In this document: piece after piece, positions 9,361 to 17,774 of the stretch | Layout of the letters: each line of letters begins with the position of its first letter | How positions within the stretch are numbered: the stretch's first letter is position 1 | Notes under the pieces: generated by a model | Database searches by the model: none | Told to the model about the DNA's origin: nothing | The model's input: the letters and a program-made list of their open reading frames with translations, nothing else | Translations under genes and position numbers: made by a program | Origin: CAZCGA01 sp964498075 | GTDB taxonomy: Bacteria > Desulfobacterota > Binatia > HRBIN30 | DNA length: 64,000 bases | Assembly: GCA_964498075.1 (NCBI GenBank) | Contig: CAZCGA010000003.1 | Location: forward strand, 1 to 64,000 | Direction of reading: 5' to 3'

Positions 9361-9780
9361 CTACAGCAGCGGTTCGAGCTTCGCTTTTTCGTTCGGCGAC
9401 AGGTCGCCAATGAGATAGTCGACGATGTTGAGCAGCGCGGTTGGCTTCAGTGGCTTGGTGATGTAGTAGTCCGCGCCTTTCTTGTAGCCGCCGAAGACAT
9501 CCTCGTCCTTGGATTGGGCAGTCAACAGGACGACCGGCAGATCCGTATGGCCCCACCGCTGGCGGATTTCCTCGAGCGTCTGCAGACCGCTCAGCCCCGG
9601 CATCACGACATCAAGCACGAGAAGGTCGACGGTGACGCTCCCCTTCAAGATCGCGAGGGCTTCGGTTCCATCGGATGCGGTCAACACGTGGTAACCTCGC
9701 TTCTCGATCAACTTGGCCGCCAACGTACGCAGGGCCTCTTCATCATCCACGACCAGGACGGTCTTGTCGCGTGCCGGCAC
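9361..9780 (-). CDS. Single-domain response regulator
   Basis: Receiver-only CheY-like protein of 139 residues. The start is GTG at 9780, with AAGGAG 7 bases upstream. The acidic pair is in TVLVVDDEEALRTL, the phospho-acceptor Asp in LLVLDVVMPGLSG, the Thr in VVLLTAQ and the Lys in YITKPLKP, so all five conserved positions are present. There is no output domain, so it presumably acts by phosphotransfer or protein contact. It is divergent from the large hybrid histidine kinase (start 10136). The kinase has its own HPt domain, which makes this protein a likely final phospho-acceptor; that pairing is inference from neighbourhood. Confidence 0.9.
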   Translation of the reverse strand: MPARDKTVLVVDDEEALRTLAAKLIEKRGYHVLTASDGTEALAILKGSVTVDLLVLDVVMPGLSGLQTLEEIRQRWGHTDLPVVLLTAQSKDEDVFGGYKKGADYYITKPLKPTALLNIVDYLIGDLSPNEKAKLEPLL

Positions 9781-9902
9781 TTGACGACTCCTTTCCCGTT
9801 CGCTGCTCCGCAAGCGCGTTCCGGCAAGCGCCGAAACCAGCGGGCAGCCGGTGGAGCTCCGAAGGTAGTATGAGAGGACCATGGTTGTCCATCGTCGCGC
9901 CA

Positions 9903-9935
9903 GCCGGGGTACTGTCCGTCGGACAGTACCCCGGC
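9903..9935. promoter_or_regulatory. 33-bp perfect palindrome in divergent promoter region
   Basis: The left arm begins GCCGGGGTACTGTCCG and is the exact reverse complement of the right arm, with a single central T at 9919. A partial second copy, CGGACGGTACCC, follows at about 9947-9958. The 355-base region (9781-10135) separates the divergent response regulator and hybrid kinase genes. The site could bind a dimeric regulator or form a cruciform or RNA hairpin. Nothing else is obvious in this stretch. Confidence 0.6.
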
Positions 9936-10135
9936 CTGAGGGATGCGGACGGTACCCGACCTGCGCCAGTGTTGTACCGTTGGGGCCGTGAGGGCCGCCC
10001 GCTTCGGTGCAGCCGGCGACGCTGGCAACTGAATACTGGCGCGCGGTGCTGTGGCACCGGCTGTGCTGCCGACGACCAGCAATGGCAAGCCAGCGCTCAC
10101 ACCGTGCCGGCCGCGCAACCGATTCGACGAACCCG

Positions 10136-13100
10136 ATGAGCGCCGTGCTCCACGGGAGGCAGCTGCGTCTGGCGTGGAGTGTGTGGGCCGTGGCCGTCGG
10201 CCTCGGTTTGGTGTTTCTCGTCAGGCTCGAGCCCGCCCGCATGGAGCAGCTGCGCGGACTCGTGGCCGACAACGCCACCGGCCTTGCGGCGCTCGGGCTG
10301 TCGCAGGGGTTCTTCATCAACTATCTGACCGGGCTCGACCTCCTCCTGTTCTGTGTCTTCGCTGCGGGCGGGGTCCTCATCTTCCTGCGCAAGCCGGACA
10401 ACTGGCTCACCATCCTCCTCTCCTTCAGCATCATCGTGCAGGGCGCGGCGATGATCCGTCCCGAAGACTCCTTCGGTGGCGCGCCGCCGGAATGGCGCTG
10501 GTTCGCAGTCTCGTTGACGTGCCTGGTGTCCATCTGCGCCATCACGTGTCTCGTGCTGATGCCCGACGGCCGATTCGTTCCACGGTACACGCGACCGCTG
10601 ACCGCCTTCTGGGCGGTGTGCATCGTGGTGCGCTACATCTTTTTTCCGCAATTTGCGCGGCCCGACGGCCGCCCGGCCGCGGGCACACTCGACCCGGGGC
10701 CGTGGGTGTCGTTCTTGATTCTGATCCTCGCCATCGGCGGCTTCGTCACCGGCGGCTTCGCGCAAGTGCAGCGCTATCGGCGGCTCACCGATGCGACGCA
10801 GCGCCAGCAGATCAAGTGGTACGTGTTCGGCGTGGCCGTGGCCGTCGTGGGCATCGTCCTCTTTCAATTGCCCGCTATCTTCATTCCTGCAGTGCGGACA
10901 CCGGGCGTGCCGCGTGTGCTCTTCGCCTTACTGGGGCTGCCGGCGTTCTACTTCTCTGTCATGACGGTTCCCATTACGCTGGCCTTCGCACTGCTGCGCT
11001 ATCGGCTGTGGGAGGTGGACACCGTCATCAACCGATCGCTGGTGTACGCAACCCTCACCGGTGCGCTGCTGCTGGTGTATTTCGTCAGCGTCGCCATCTT
11101 GCAGGTGCTGCTCCAGGCGCTGACCGGGCAAGAGTCGAATCTGGCGGTGGTCGGGTCGACACTGGCGATCGCCGTCCTCTTCCAGCCGCTGCGCCAGCGC
11201 GTCCAGAGCACCATCGACGGGCGCTTCTACCGGCGGACAGTGAACTTCCGGCAGGCCTTCACCGAGTTCGCCCGCGAGGTGCGCACGATTATCGATCTTC
11301 CAGAGCTGCTGCGCGCTCTCGTCGATCGCACCGCTGATCTTCTCGACATCGCGCACGGCGGCGTGTTCTTGCGGCGCAACGGCGGCGCGGTGGAGCGCTT
11401 CGAGCCTCTCCTTTTGGCGGAGGCGCGGGACTGGCCGGATGGCGAGGCGGCGCAGCTCCCAGCAGTGACCGGCGATCGCTCGTGGTCGGCCCCCCTCCGC
11501 AAGCTGGAGGCGGGTCGGGTCGTACGGCAACGCGACGATCATCGCTTCCCCCTCTTGGTTCCACTGCTGGCTCCCCGTCGGGAAGACGGGTCGCTGCGCC
11601 CCTCGCTGCTCGGCGTGCTCGCCGTGGGGCCGCAACGCTCGGGACGCGGCTATACGCGTGCGGACGCGGCCAGTCTGCTGGGGCTCGCGGATCAAGCCGG
11701 CACGGCGATTTACGTCGCGCGGCTCTTCGAAGAGAAGCAGACCGTCGCTCGGCGCAAGGAAGAGGCGGAGGCGGCGAACGCGGCGAAGAGCGCGTTCCTC
11801 GCCAGCATGAGCCACGAGATTCGCACACCCATGAACGCGGTGATCGGCATGGCCAGTCTGTTGCTGAACACACCGCCGCTGACGGCCGAGCAGTACGAGT
11901 TTGCGGAGACGATCCACCGCAGCAGCGATGCGCTGCTGGTGATCATCAACGACATTCTGGACTTCTCCAAGATCGAAGCCGGCCGGCTGGAGCTCGAGGT
12001 GCAACCGTTCGATCTACGCGAGTGCGTGGAAGCGGCCGTGGATCTTGTGAAGGGCAAGGCGAGCGAGAAGCGCCTGGAGCTCGCCTATCTGATCGACGCG
12101 GAGGTGCCGTGCACGCTCACCGGCGACGTGACGCGGCTGCGGCAGATCCTGGTCAATCTGCTGACCAACGCAGTGAAGTTCACGACGGCGGGAGAGGTCG
12201 GCCTGACGGTGACTGCCCGACCCACGCGATCCGCAGAGAGAGCGGCGATCTACGAGGTGCAGTTTGCGGTGCGGGACACGGGGATCGGCATCCCGCCGGA
12301 TCGGCAGCACCGACTCTTCCAGTCGTTCACTCAGGTCGACGCGTCGACCACGCGGCGCTTCGGGGGCACGGGGCTGGGGTTGGCGATCAGCAAGCGGTTG
12401 ACCGAGCTGATGGGCGGACGCATTTGGGCGGAGAGCAGCGGTGTGTCGGGCGCGGGAGCGACGTTCGCCTTCACCATCGTCGCGCCGGGCTCGAACGAGC
12501 TGCTGCGTCGCCCCGATCGCACCTACGACGAGCTCCTGAATGGCAAGCGGGTGTTGGTGGTCGATGACAACGCGACGAATCGGCGCATGCTGGTGCTGCA
12601 GACGCGGGCGTGGGGGATGATGCCCATCGAGGTCGCCTCGGGGGCGGAGGCGTTGGCCCGGCTGGATCAAGGGGAGTGCTTCGACGTTGCGCTGCTCGAT
12701 TGGCTCATGGCGGAGATGGACGGGCTGGAGCTGGCCGCGGAGATACGGCGCCGGGGGCTGAACCTCCCGCTGATCATGCTCAGCTCGGTGGGGCGGCCGG
12801 AGAATGACGCGCCGATCGCCGCGGCGTTTGCCGCGTTTCTCACCAAGCCCATCAAACAAACACAGCTCTACACCGTGCTCGCGGAGGTGTGGGCGGGTGA
12901 CCAAGCACGACAGCGCGGGACAGCACCGACGCAGTCCGAGTTTGATGGAGCGCTCGGCGCGCGGCTGCCGCTGCGCATCTTGTTGGCAGAGGACAACACG
13001 ACGAACCAGCAGCTGGCCGTGCAGTTTCTGCGGCGCATGGGGTATGAGTCCGACGTCGTCAGCAATGGCCTGGAGGCGCTCGAAGCGGTGCGCCGCAAAG

Positions 13101-13819
13101 CGTACGACGTGGTGCTCATGGATGTGGAAATGCCGGAGATGGACGGGCTGGAGGCGGCGCGGCGAATCGGGGAGGAACACGGCGCGCGGCGTCCGCAGAT
13201 CATCGCCATGACGGCGAATGCCATGCACGGGGACCGTGAGCGGAGCCTGGCGGCTGGCATCGACGAGTACGTGACCAAGCCGGTGCGCATCAGCGAGCTG
13301 CAGGCCGCGCTGACCGCGGTGGGGCGCCGCGTGCATGGACCGCACGAGCGCGTCGACGCAGCGCCTGCGCCCAACCGCCACACCTCGCCGTCGCTCCGCG
13401 CGACGACCGGTGGAGATCCCGAACAGGAGCCGATTCTCGATGCCACGGCGTTCGACGAGGCGCGCGAGTTCCTGGGGGAGGAAGCGGAGGCGGTGATCAG
13501 CGGGGTGATCGAGTCGTTCCGGCGGAAGACGCCGGAGATGCTGCAAACGATGCGGCAAGCAGTCGCGGACGGTGAGCGCCCACAGCTGCAGCTGGTGGCG
13601 CACACGCTGAAGGGCCTCAGCGGGACGGTGGGGGCACGGCGGGTTCAGGCGTTGTGCGAACGCCTAGAGACGAAGGCCGGCAATGGCGCGTTGAGCGACC
13701 TGACGCCCGTACTCGACCGGCTGGAGGAGGAGTTTGCCCGGGTGCACGCCGCATTGGCCGGAGAAGGCGAGGCTGTCGCCGCGCGAGCGCCGGAAAGCTC
13801 TCAGGCGGTGGGCAGCTGA
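10136..13819 (+). CDS. Hybrid sensor histidine kinase (8TM-GAF-HK-REC-REC-HPt)
   Basis: BarA-type phosphorelay kinase of about 1,227 residues. About eight membrane segments fill residues 10-345 and end with the motif YRLWEVDTVINRSLVYATLTG, common after multi-helix sensor regions. A GAF-like region follows (about 380-545). HisKA has the H-box FLASMSHEIRTPMNAVIG (His 560), and HATPase_c shows NLLTNAVKF, DTGIGIP and GGTGLGLAIS. REC1 has Asp 855 in LLDWLMAEMDG, REC2 has Asp 996 in LMDVEMPEMDG, and the HPt domain has His 1156 in AHTLKGLSG. All phosphotransfer residues are kept. The ATG at 10136 is chosen because the first membrane helix follows closely. No ribosome site is clear, and ATG 10082 or 10007 are alternatives. 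It is divergent from a lone receiver protein. Confidence 0.92.
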   Translation: MSAVLHGRQLRLAWSVWAVAVGLGLVFLVRLEPARMEQLRGLVADNATGLAALGLSQGFFINYLTGLDLLLFCVFAAGGVLIFLRKPDNWLTILLSFSIIVQGAAMIRPEDSFGGAPPEWRWFAVSLTCLVSICAITCLVLMPDGRFVPRYTRPLTAFWAVCIVVRYIFFPQFARPDGRPAAGTLDPGPWVSFLILILAIGGFVTGGFAQVQRYRRLTDATQRQQIKWYVFGVAVAVVGIVLFQLPAIFIPAVRTPGVPRVLFALLGLPAFYFSVMTVPITLAFALLRYRLWEVDTVINRSLVYATLTGALLLVYFVSVAILQVLLQALTGQESNLAVVGSTLAIAVLFQPLRQRVQSTIDGRFYRRTVNFRQAFTEFAREVRTIIDLPELLRALVDRTADLLDIAHGGVFLRRNGGAVERFEPLLLAEARDWPDGEAAQLPAVTGDRSWSAPLRKLEAGRVVRQRDDHRFPLLVPLLAPRREDGSLRPSLLGVLAVGPQRSGRGYTRADAASLLGLADQAGTAIYVARLFEEKQTVARRKEEAEAANAAKSAFLASMSHEIRTPMNAVIGMASLLLNTPPLTAEQYEFAETIHRSSDALLVIINDILDFSKIEAGRLELEVQPFDLRECVEAAVDLVKGKASEKRLELAYLIDAEVPCTLTGDVTRLRQILVNLLTNAVKFTTAGEVGLTVTARPTRSAERAAIYEVQFAVRDTGIGIPPDRQHRLFQSFTQVDASTTRRFGGTGLGLAISKRLTELMGGRIWAESSGVSGAGATFAFTIVAPGSNELLRRPDRTYDELLNGKRVLVVDDNATNRRMLVLQTRAWGMMPIEVASGAEALARLDQGECFDVALLDWLMAEMDGLELAAEIRRRGLNLPLIMLSSVGRPENDAPIAAAFAAFLTKPIKQTQLYTVLAEVWAGDQARQRGTAPTQSEFDGALGARLPLRILLAEDNTTNQQLAVQFLRRMGYESDVVSNGLEALEAVRRKAYDVVLMDVEMPEMDGLEAARRIGEEHGARRPQIIAMTANAMHGDRERSLAAGIDEYVTKPVRISELQAALTAVGRRVHGPHERVDAAPAPNRHTSPSLRATTGGDPEQEPILDATAFDEAREFLGEEAEAVISGVIESFRRKTPEMLQTMRQAVADGERPQLQLVAHTLKGLSGTVGARRVQALCERLETKAGNGALSDLTPVLDRLEEEFARVHAALAGEGEAVAARAPESSQAVGS

Positions 13820-13853
13820 CGCCACCACGTATCAGTTGCTAGTCGATGACGTT

Positions 13854-14447
13854 TCAGTGATCCCACGCGCGGCTCGCCCACATTGCACCTCCCAAAGCGG
13901 CGTCGTGCACGCGGAAGTCGGCGGTCAGCTCTGGGTGAAACGTCGCCGCCCAGATCGGGCCGGCGCTGACGAGGGCGGGGCTGCCGCGCACGTGCGCGTG
14001 CACGGTGACGCCGGGCCCGGTGCGTGTGATGCGCGGCGCGCGGATCAGCACGCAGCCCAGGCCCGCAAATGGAGAGCCGCTCCCGGTCTCGGCGGTGGCT
14101 TCGAAGGAATCGATCTGCGCGCCGTACGCATTGCGCGCAACGTCGATGTCGAGGGCGCCGTACGAGCGCTGCGGCGGATGGTACACGTGGCGCGCAAGCA
14201 GGATCGCGCCGGCACAGGTGGCGAGCACGGGTCGATTCGAGGCCAGGAAGGCGCGCAGCGGTGCGTCGAGCCCGTCGCGCTCGATGCCACGGAGCATCGC
14301 CGTCGACTCGCCGCCCGGCAGCACCAGCGCGTCGAGGCACGCGAAGTCGTCAGGGCGGCGCACGAAAATGGCGCTGCCGCCTGCTCGCGCAACCGCGGCG
14401 GCGTGGGCGGCAAAGTCCCCTTGGATGGCGAGCACTCCGACTCTCAC
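13854..14447 (-). CDS. pdxT: Pyridoxal 5'-phosphate synthase, glutaminase subunit
   Basis: PdxT/SNO family class-I glutaminase (197 residues) that hydrolyses glutamine and passes ammonia to PdxS in the DXP-independent vitamin B6 pathway. The N-terminus RVGVLAIQGDFAAH is typical, LPGGEST precedes the oxyanion region, the nucleophile Cys sits in VLATCAGAILLA, and the His-Glu pair is in AATFHPELT. The start is GTG at 14447, which overlaps the pdxS stop as GTGA, so the two are translationally coupled. The usual CxG elbow reads TCAGAIL, as expected. The gene converges on the hybrid kinase, with 34 bases between stops. Confidence 0.95.
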   Translation of the reverse strand: MRVGVLAIQGDFAAHAAAVARAGGSAIFVRRPDDFACLDALVLPGGESTAMLRGIERDGLDAPLRAFLASNRPVLATCAGAILLARHVYHPPQRSYGALDIDVARNAYGAQIDSFEATAETGSGSPFAGLGCVLIRAPRITRTGPGVTVHAHVRGSPALVSAGPIWAATFHPELTADFRVHDAALGGAMWASRAWDH

Positions 14448-15325
14448 CAGCCGCGCCTCGCCAATCGCTGCTCTTCCGGCAGCGTGTCGAGGGCCAGCCC
14501 GGGCATTGCCGCTCCGAGGCCGCGCGAGGCGGTGAGCAGCTCCGCCGGATCTTGCCAATGCGTCGTCGCGCAGACGATGGCGCGCGCCCGCGCCGCCGGA
14601 TCTTCCGACTTGAAGATACCGGAGCCGACGAACACGGCCTCGGCGCCCAGAGACATGCACAGCGCCGCGTCGGCGGGCGTCGCGATGCCACCGGCCGCGA
14701 AGTTCGGCACCGGCAGCCGGCCGCTCTCGGCCACCTGGACGACGAGCTCGTACGGCGCCCCGAGCTGCTTCGCGCATGCCATCCGTTCGTCCGGCGGCGC
14801 CTGCACGAGCGCGCGCAGCTCGCGGCCGATGCGCCGCAGATGCCGCACGGCCTCGACGATGTTGCCGCTGCCCGCCTCGCCCTTCGTCCGGATCAGCGCC
14901 GCCCCTTCCCCGATCCGGCGCAGCGCCTCACCGAGGTCGCGCGCGCCGCACACGAACGGCACGCGGAAGGTGTGCTTGTCGATGTGATGCTCCTCATCGG
15001 CGGGCGTGAGCACCTCGCTCTCGTCGACGAAGTCGACCGCGAGGGCTTCGAGCAGTCGCGCCTCCTGCGTGTGGCCGATGCGGCACTTCGCCATGACGGG
15101 AATCGAGACGGCGGCACGCACCGCCTCGATCACTTCCACGGCAGCCATGCGCGCCACACCGCCTTCGCGGCGAATGTCCGCCGGCACGCGCTCCAGCGCC
15201 ATCACGGCCGCCGCGCCGGCGTCTTCCGCGATGCGCGCCTGCTCGGCGCTGGTGACGTCCAGAATCACGCCACCCTTGAGCATTTCTGCCAGCGCAGTCT
15301 TCAGTCGATAGGCCTCGGCAGACAT
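14444..15325 (-). CDS. pdxS: Pyridoxal 5'-phosphate synthase, lyase subunit
   Basis: PdxS/SNZ (293 residues) makes PLP from ribose 5-phosphate, glyceraldehyde 3-phosphate and ammonia. The family signature is near complete: GGVILDVTSAEQARIAEDAG with the catalytic Asp, PVMAKCRIGH and LIRTKGEAGSGN with the two Schiff-base lysines, and NFAAGGIATPADAAL for phosphate binding. The ATG at 15325 is preceded by GAGGAGG at 6 bases. An upstream in-frame ATG at 15361 lacks such a site. The gene lies 32 bases after pdxR and overlaps pdxT by 4 bases, forming one operon. Confidence 0.97.
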   Translation of the reverse strand: MSAEAYRLKTALAEMLKGGVILDVTSAEQARIAEDAGAAAVMALERVPADIRREGGVARMAAVEVIEAVRAAVSIPVMAKCRIGHTQEARLLEALAVDFVDESEVLTPADEEHHIDKHTFRVPFVCGARDLGEALRRIGEGAALIRTKGEAGSGNIVEAVRHLRRIGRELRALVQAPPDERMACAKQLGAPYELVVQVAESGRLPVPNFAAGGIATPADAALCMSLGAEAVFVGSGIFKSEDPAARARAIVCATTHWQDPAELLTASRGLGAAMPGLALDTLPEEQRLARRGW

Positions 15326-15357
15326 GTGAATCCTCCTCGTACCGACGTGGTCTCCGA

Positions 15358-16869
15358 TCACAAGTGGACGGCCGCCGCCTCGGGCGCCGCCGGTCGCCCG
15401 CGCCCGCGCGGGAGTGCGGCGTGCGCTACCTCACCGAGGAGGCGCAGACCGCGCTCGATCTCGGGCACGGTGGTCTGCGCGAGCGACAGCCGCAGCGACG
15501 ACGAGCGTTGCTCGTCCGCAAAAAAAATCTGGCCCGGCGCGTACAGGACGCCGGCGCGCCGCGCCTCCGGCAGCAGGGCGTAGGTGTCGATCGCCTCCGG
15601 CAGCGTGACCCACATCAAGTATCCGCCCTCGGGGGGCACGCAGCGCGTCTCGGGCGGGAAATGCGCCTTGATGGCGCGCTGGGCGGCCTCGAGACGCACG
15701 CCGAGCTCGCGCACCACGCGCCGGAGGTGCCGGTCGTAGCTGCCCTCGCGGAGAAACTGGGCGAGGCCCGCCTGCACGATCGGGCTGGTGGTGATGTCCA
15801 TCGTGCGCTTCACGCGCACGACGGCCTCGGCAACGCGACGCGACGCGACGAGCCAGCCGACGCGTGCGGCGGGAAAGAGCGCCTTGGAGAACGTGCTCAG
15901 GTAGACGACCAGGCCGCGGGTGTCGAGCGCGCGCAGCGGGGGCGCGCCGCGCCCGTGCACGCGGAGATCCTTCTCGAAGTCGTCCTCGAGAATGGTCACG
16001 CCGTAGCGGCCGGCGATGTCGAGGAGCTGCTTGCGGTGCGCCAGCGTCGTCGACGTGCCGCGCGGGTTCTGGAAGCTCGGCATCGTGTAGATCAAGCGTA
16101 CGCCGCCGCGGGCCAGCACGGCTTCGAGCCGCGCGAGGTCGAGGCCGTCGTCGCCCGCCGCGACGGAGGCGACGCGCAGCCCGAGCGTCGCCAGCGTCAC
16201 GCACGCCCACGGATAGGTCGGCGCCTCCACCACGACGGCGTCGCCAGGATCACAAAAGAGTGTCGCCGCGATCGCGAAGCCCTGCGTCGATCCCGCGGTG
16301 ATCACCACTTCGTCCACGTCGCATTCGATCCCACAGCGCGCCAAACGCTCGACGAGTGCGCCACGCAGGCGCTGCGAGCCGCGCGGCTCCCCGTAGTCGT
16401 AGAGCGGCGCCCCGCCCTTCAGGAGCGCGCGGTTCAGCGCCTTGCGAAAATCCTCGTGCGGCACGAGCGACGGGTCGGGAATCAGACGCTCGAAGTGAAT
16501 CGCATTGGCCGGCGCGCTGTAATCCACGCGCGACGCTGCATCCGCCAACAGCGCCGCGCAGCGGCGCGCGAATACGGGCTCGAAGGGACGATCGGTCGCG
16601 GTGGTTGCCGCGGACCCAGCCGCCGCCGTCCCCTGCACCCGCACGAAGGTGCCGCGGCCGACCGTCGATTCGGTGAGCCCGAGCACCTCCAGCTCATGAT
16701 AGGCCGCCGCCACCGTCTCGCGGTTTATTCCCAGCTCCCGCGCCAGTTGCCGGATCGGTTCGAGCTTGGTCCCGGGCCGCAACCGGCCCGCCTCGACAGC
16801 GCGCCGCAGATACTGGACGATCTGCCTGGTGACGGTCTCGCTGGCACCGCGCTCGATTGGGATCAACAT
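15358..16869 (-). CDS. pdxR: MocR/PdxR-family regulator of vitamin B6 synthesis
   Basis: MocR-type transcription factor of 503 residues. A GntR winged helix (residues 1-75: RPGTKLEPIRQLARELGINRETVAAAYHEL..GLTESTVGRGTFV) is joined to a fold-type I aminotransferase domain. The PLP lysine is in YLSTFSKALFPAARVGW, and TPSFQNPRGTS-type and GDAVVVEAPTYPWA motifs are present. Family members sense PLP and control pdxST. Here the regulator lies upstream on the same strand as pdxS instead of divergently, which would make it part of the operon it controls. Repeated TTGACC/GGTCAA motifs stand just upstream of its ATG. The role is inferred from family and context, and both point the same way. Confidence 0.88.
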   Translation of the reverse strand: MLIPIERGASETVTRQIVQYLRRAVEAGRLRPGTKLEPIRQLARELGINRETVAAAYHELEVLGLTESTVGRGTFVRVQGTAAAGSAATTATDRPFEPVFARRCAALLADAASRVDYSAPANAIHFERLIPDPSLVPHEDFRKALNRALLKGGAPLYDYGEPRGSQRLRGALVERLARCGIECDVDEVVITAGSTQGFAIAATLFCDPGDAVVVEAPTYPWACVTLATLGLRVASVAAGDDGLDLARLEAVLARGGVRLIYTMPSFQNPRGTSTTLAHRKQLLDIAGRYGVTILEDDFEKDLRVHGRGAPPLRALDTRGLVVYLSTFSKALFPAARVGWLVASRRVAEAVVRVKRTMDITTSPIVQAGLAQFLREGSYDRHLRRVVRELGVRLEAAQRAIKAHFPPETRCVPPEGGYLMWVTLPEAIDTYALLPEARRAGVLYAPGQIFFADEQRSSSLRLSLAQTTVPEIERGLRLLGEVAHAALPRGRGRPAAPEAAAVHL

Positions 16870-16891
16870 GACGCCAATCTAGGCCCAGAGC

Positions 16892-17067
16892 ATTGACCCG
16901 GTCAAATCCAATCATCAAGGAACATAACCCGGCCACTTGGGCCAGCCAATTCGGCCAAATTGACCTGGTCGGGGAAGCTGGGCGCGGCAGCCGGCTTTGG
17001 GCCCCACGCTATCAGGCTGGGCCACATGCGGAGGCTGGGTACGACAAGACCCTGGCCGGGTCAAATT
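16892..17067. promoter_or_regulatory. Repeated TTGACC / GGTCAA operator-like motifs upstream of pdxR
   Basis: A perfect 13-base palindrome TTGACCCGGTCAA lies at 16893-16905, 23 bases before the pdxR start. A direct-orientation copy AAATTGACCTGGTC follows at 16957-16970, and an inverted copy GGCCGGGTCAAATTT at about 17054-17068. MocR regulators usually bind two or more direct or inverted repeats near their own promoter. The whole 327-base gap (16870-17196) has no convincing gene, apart from a possible amidohydrolase tail remnant at 17100-17150. Confidence 0.5.
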
Positions 17068-17196
17068 TCGATAGCCGGAGTCCGGGCTAGATTACCCTGC
17101 ACTCGGTGGGCGCGTCGCACGTTGTGCCCAAGCAGCTTGCGGCGGGCAGACTCCGTCTCCACGGAGGTTCTCCGCCGGCCTCGGACCTGCGCCCGG

Positions 17197-17742
17197 TCAG
17201 CGTGTCTCCACCTCGTCGCGCGGGAGCCTGACGAAGTCAGTGACACCTGGGTCGTAGCCGAGCTGCTTCAGCAGCGTCGTCACCTGGCCCCGGTGGTGCG
17301 TCTGGTGATTGAAGAAGTGTGTCACCGCCCACCACAGCGGGTGCTCGCGCCGGCTTCCGTCCGTAGCCCGGTAGACCAGCGGTCCCTGGAGTCGGTCAAG
17401 GTCGAGGGCGCTGGTCCATTGGACGATGGCTGCGTCAGTTTTCTCGCGTTCATGCCGGAGGAGCTCGAAATCCGCGTAGAGCTCTTGTCCAAGATCGCCC
17501 GTAATAGGGATCGGCTTGCCGGCGCTGTCGAGCGACTCGCTGATCGTTCGATCACCGGTGAAGCGCCAGAGCCAGCCGCGGTCGCAGAGCAGGATGTGGC
17601 TCACGGTACCATGTATCGAGCGGAAGAAGGCACCGAGATTTCGCCGTCGTTGTTCGTCCGTGGCCAAGCCGGCCGTGGCGTACAGGTTCCGGTTCATCCA
17701 AGCGTTGTAGCGCGCCAGCTGACGGTACTGCTCCACGATCAT
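17197..17742 (-). CDS. DinB-family protein
   Basis: DinB/YfiT four-helix-bundle protein of 181 residues, a superfamily of metal-dependent enzymes that includes thiol transferases. The start is ATG 17742 with GGGAGG 5 bases upstream. It opens with MIVEQYRQLARYNAWMNRNLY, the typical first helix. The three metal-ligand histidines are visible in HGTVSHILLCDR and FNHQTHHRGQVTTLL. The exact reaction is unknown. The gene is 32 bases downstream of a crotonase gene on the same strand and probably cotranscribed with it. Confidence 0.88.
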   Translation of the reverse strand: MIVEQYRQLARYNAWMNRNLYATAGLATDEQRRRNLGAFFRSIHGTVSHILLCDRGWLWRFTGDRTISESLDSAGKPIPITGDLGQELYADFELLRHEREKTDAAIVQWTSALDLDRLQGPLVYRATDGSRREHPLWWAVTHFFNHQTHHRGQVTTLLKQLGYDPGVTDFVRLPRDEVETR

Positions 17743-17774
17743 GGTTGCCTCCCGACCACGCTACGCCCCACCGG

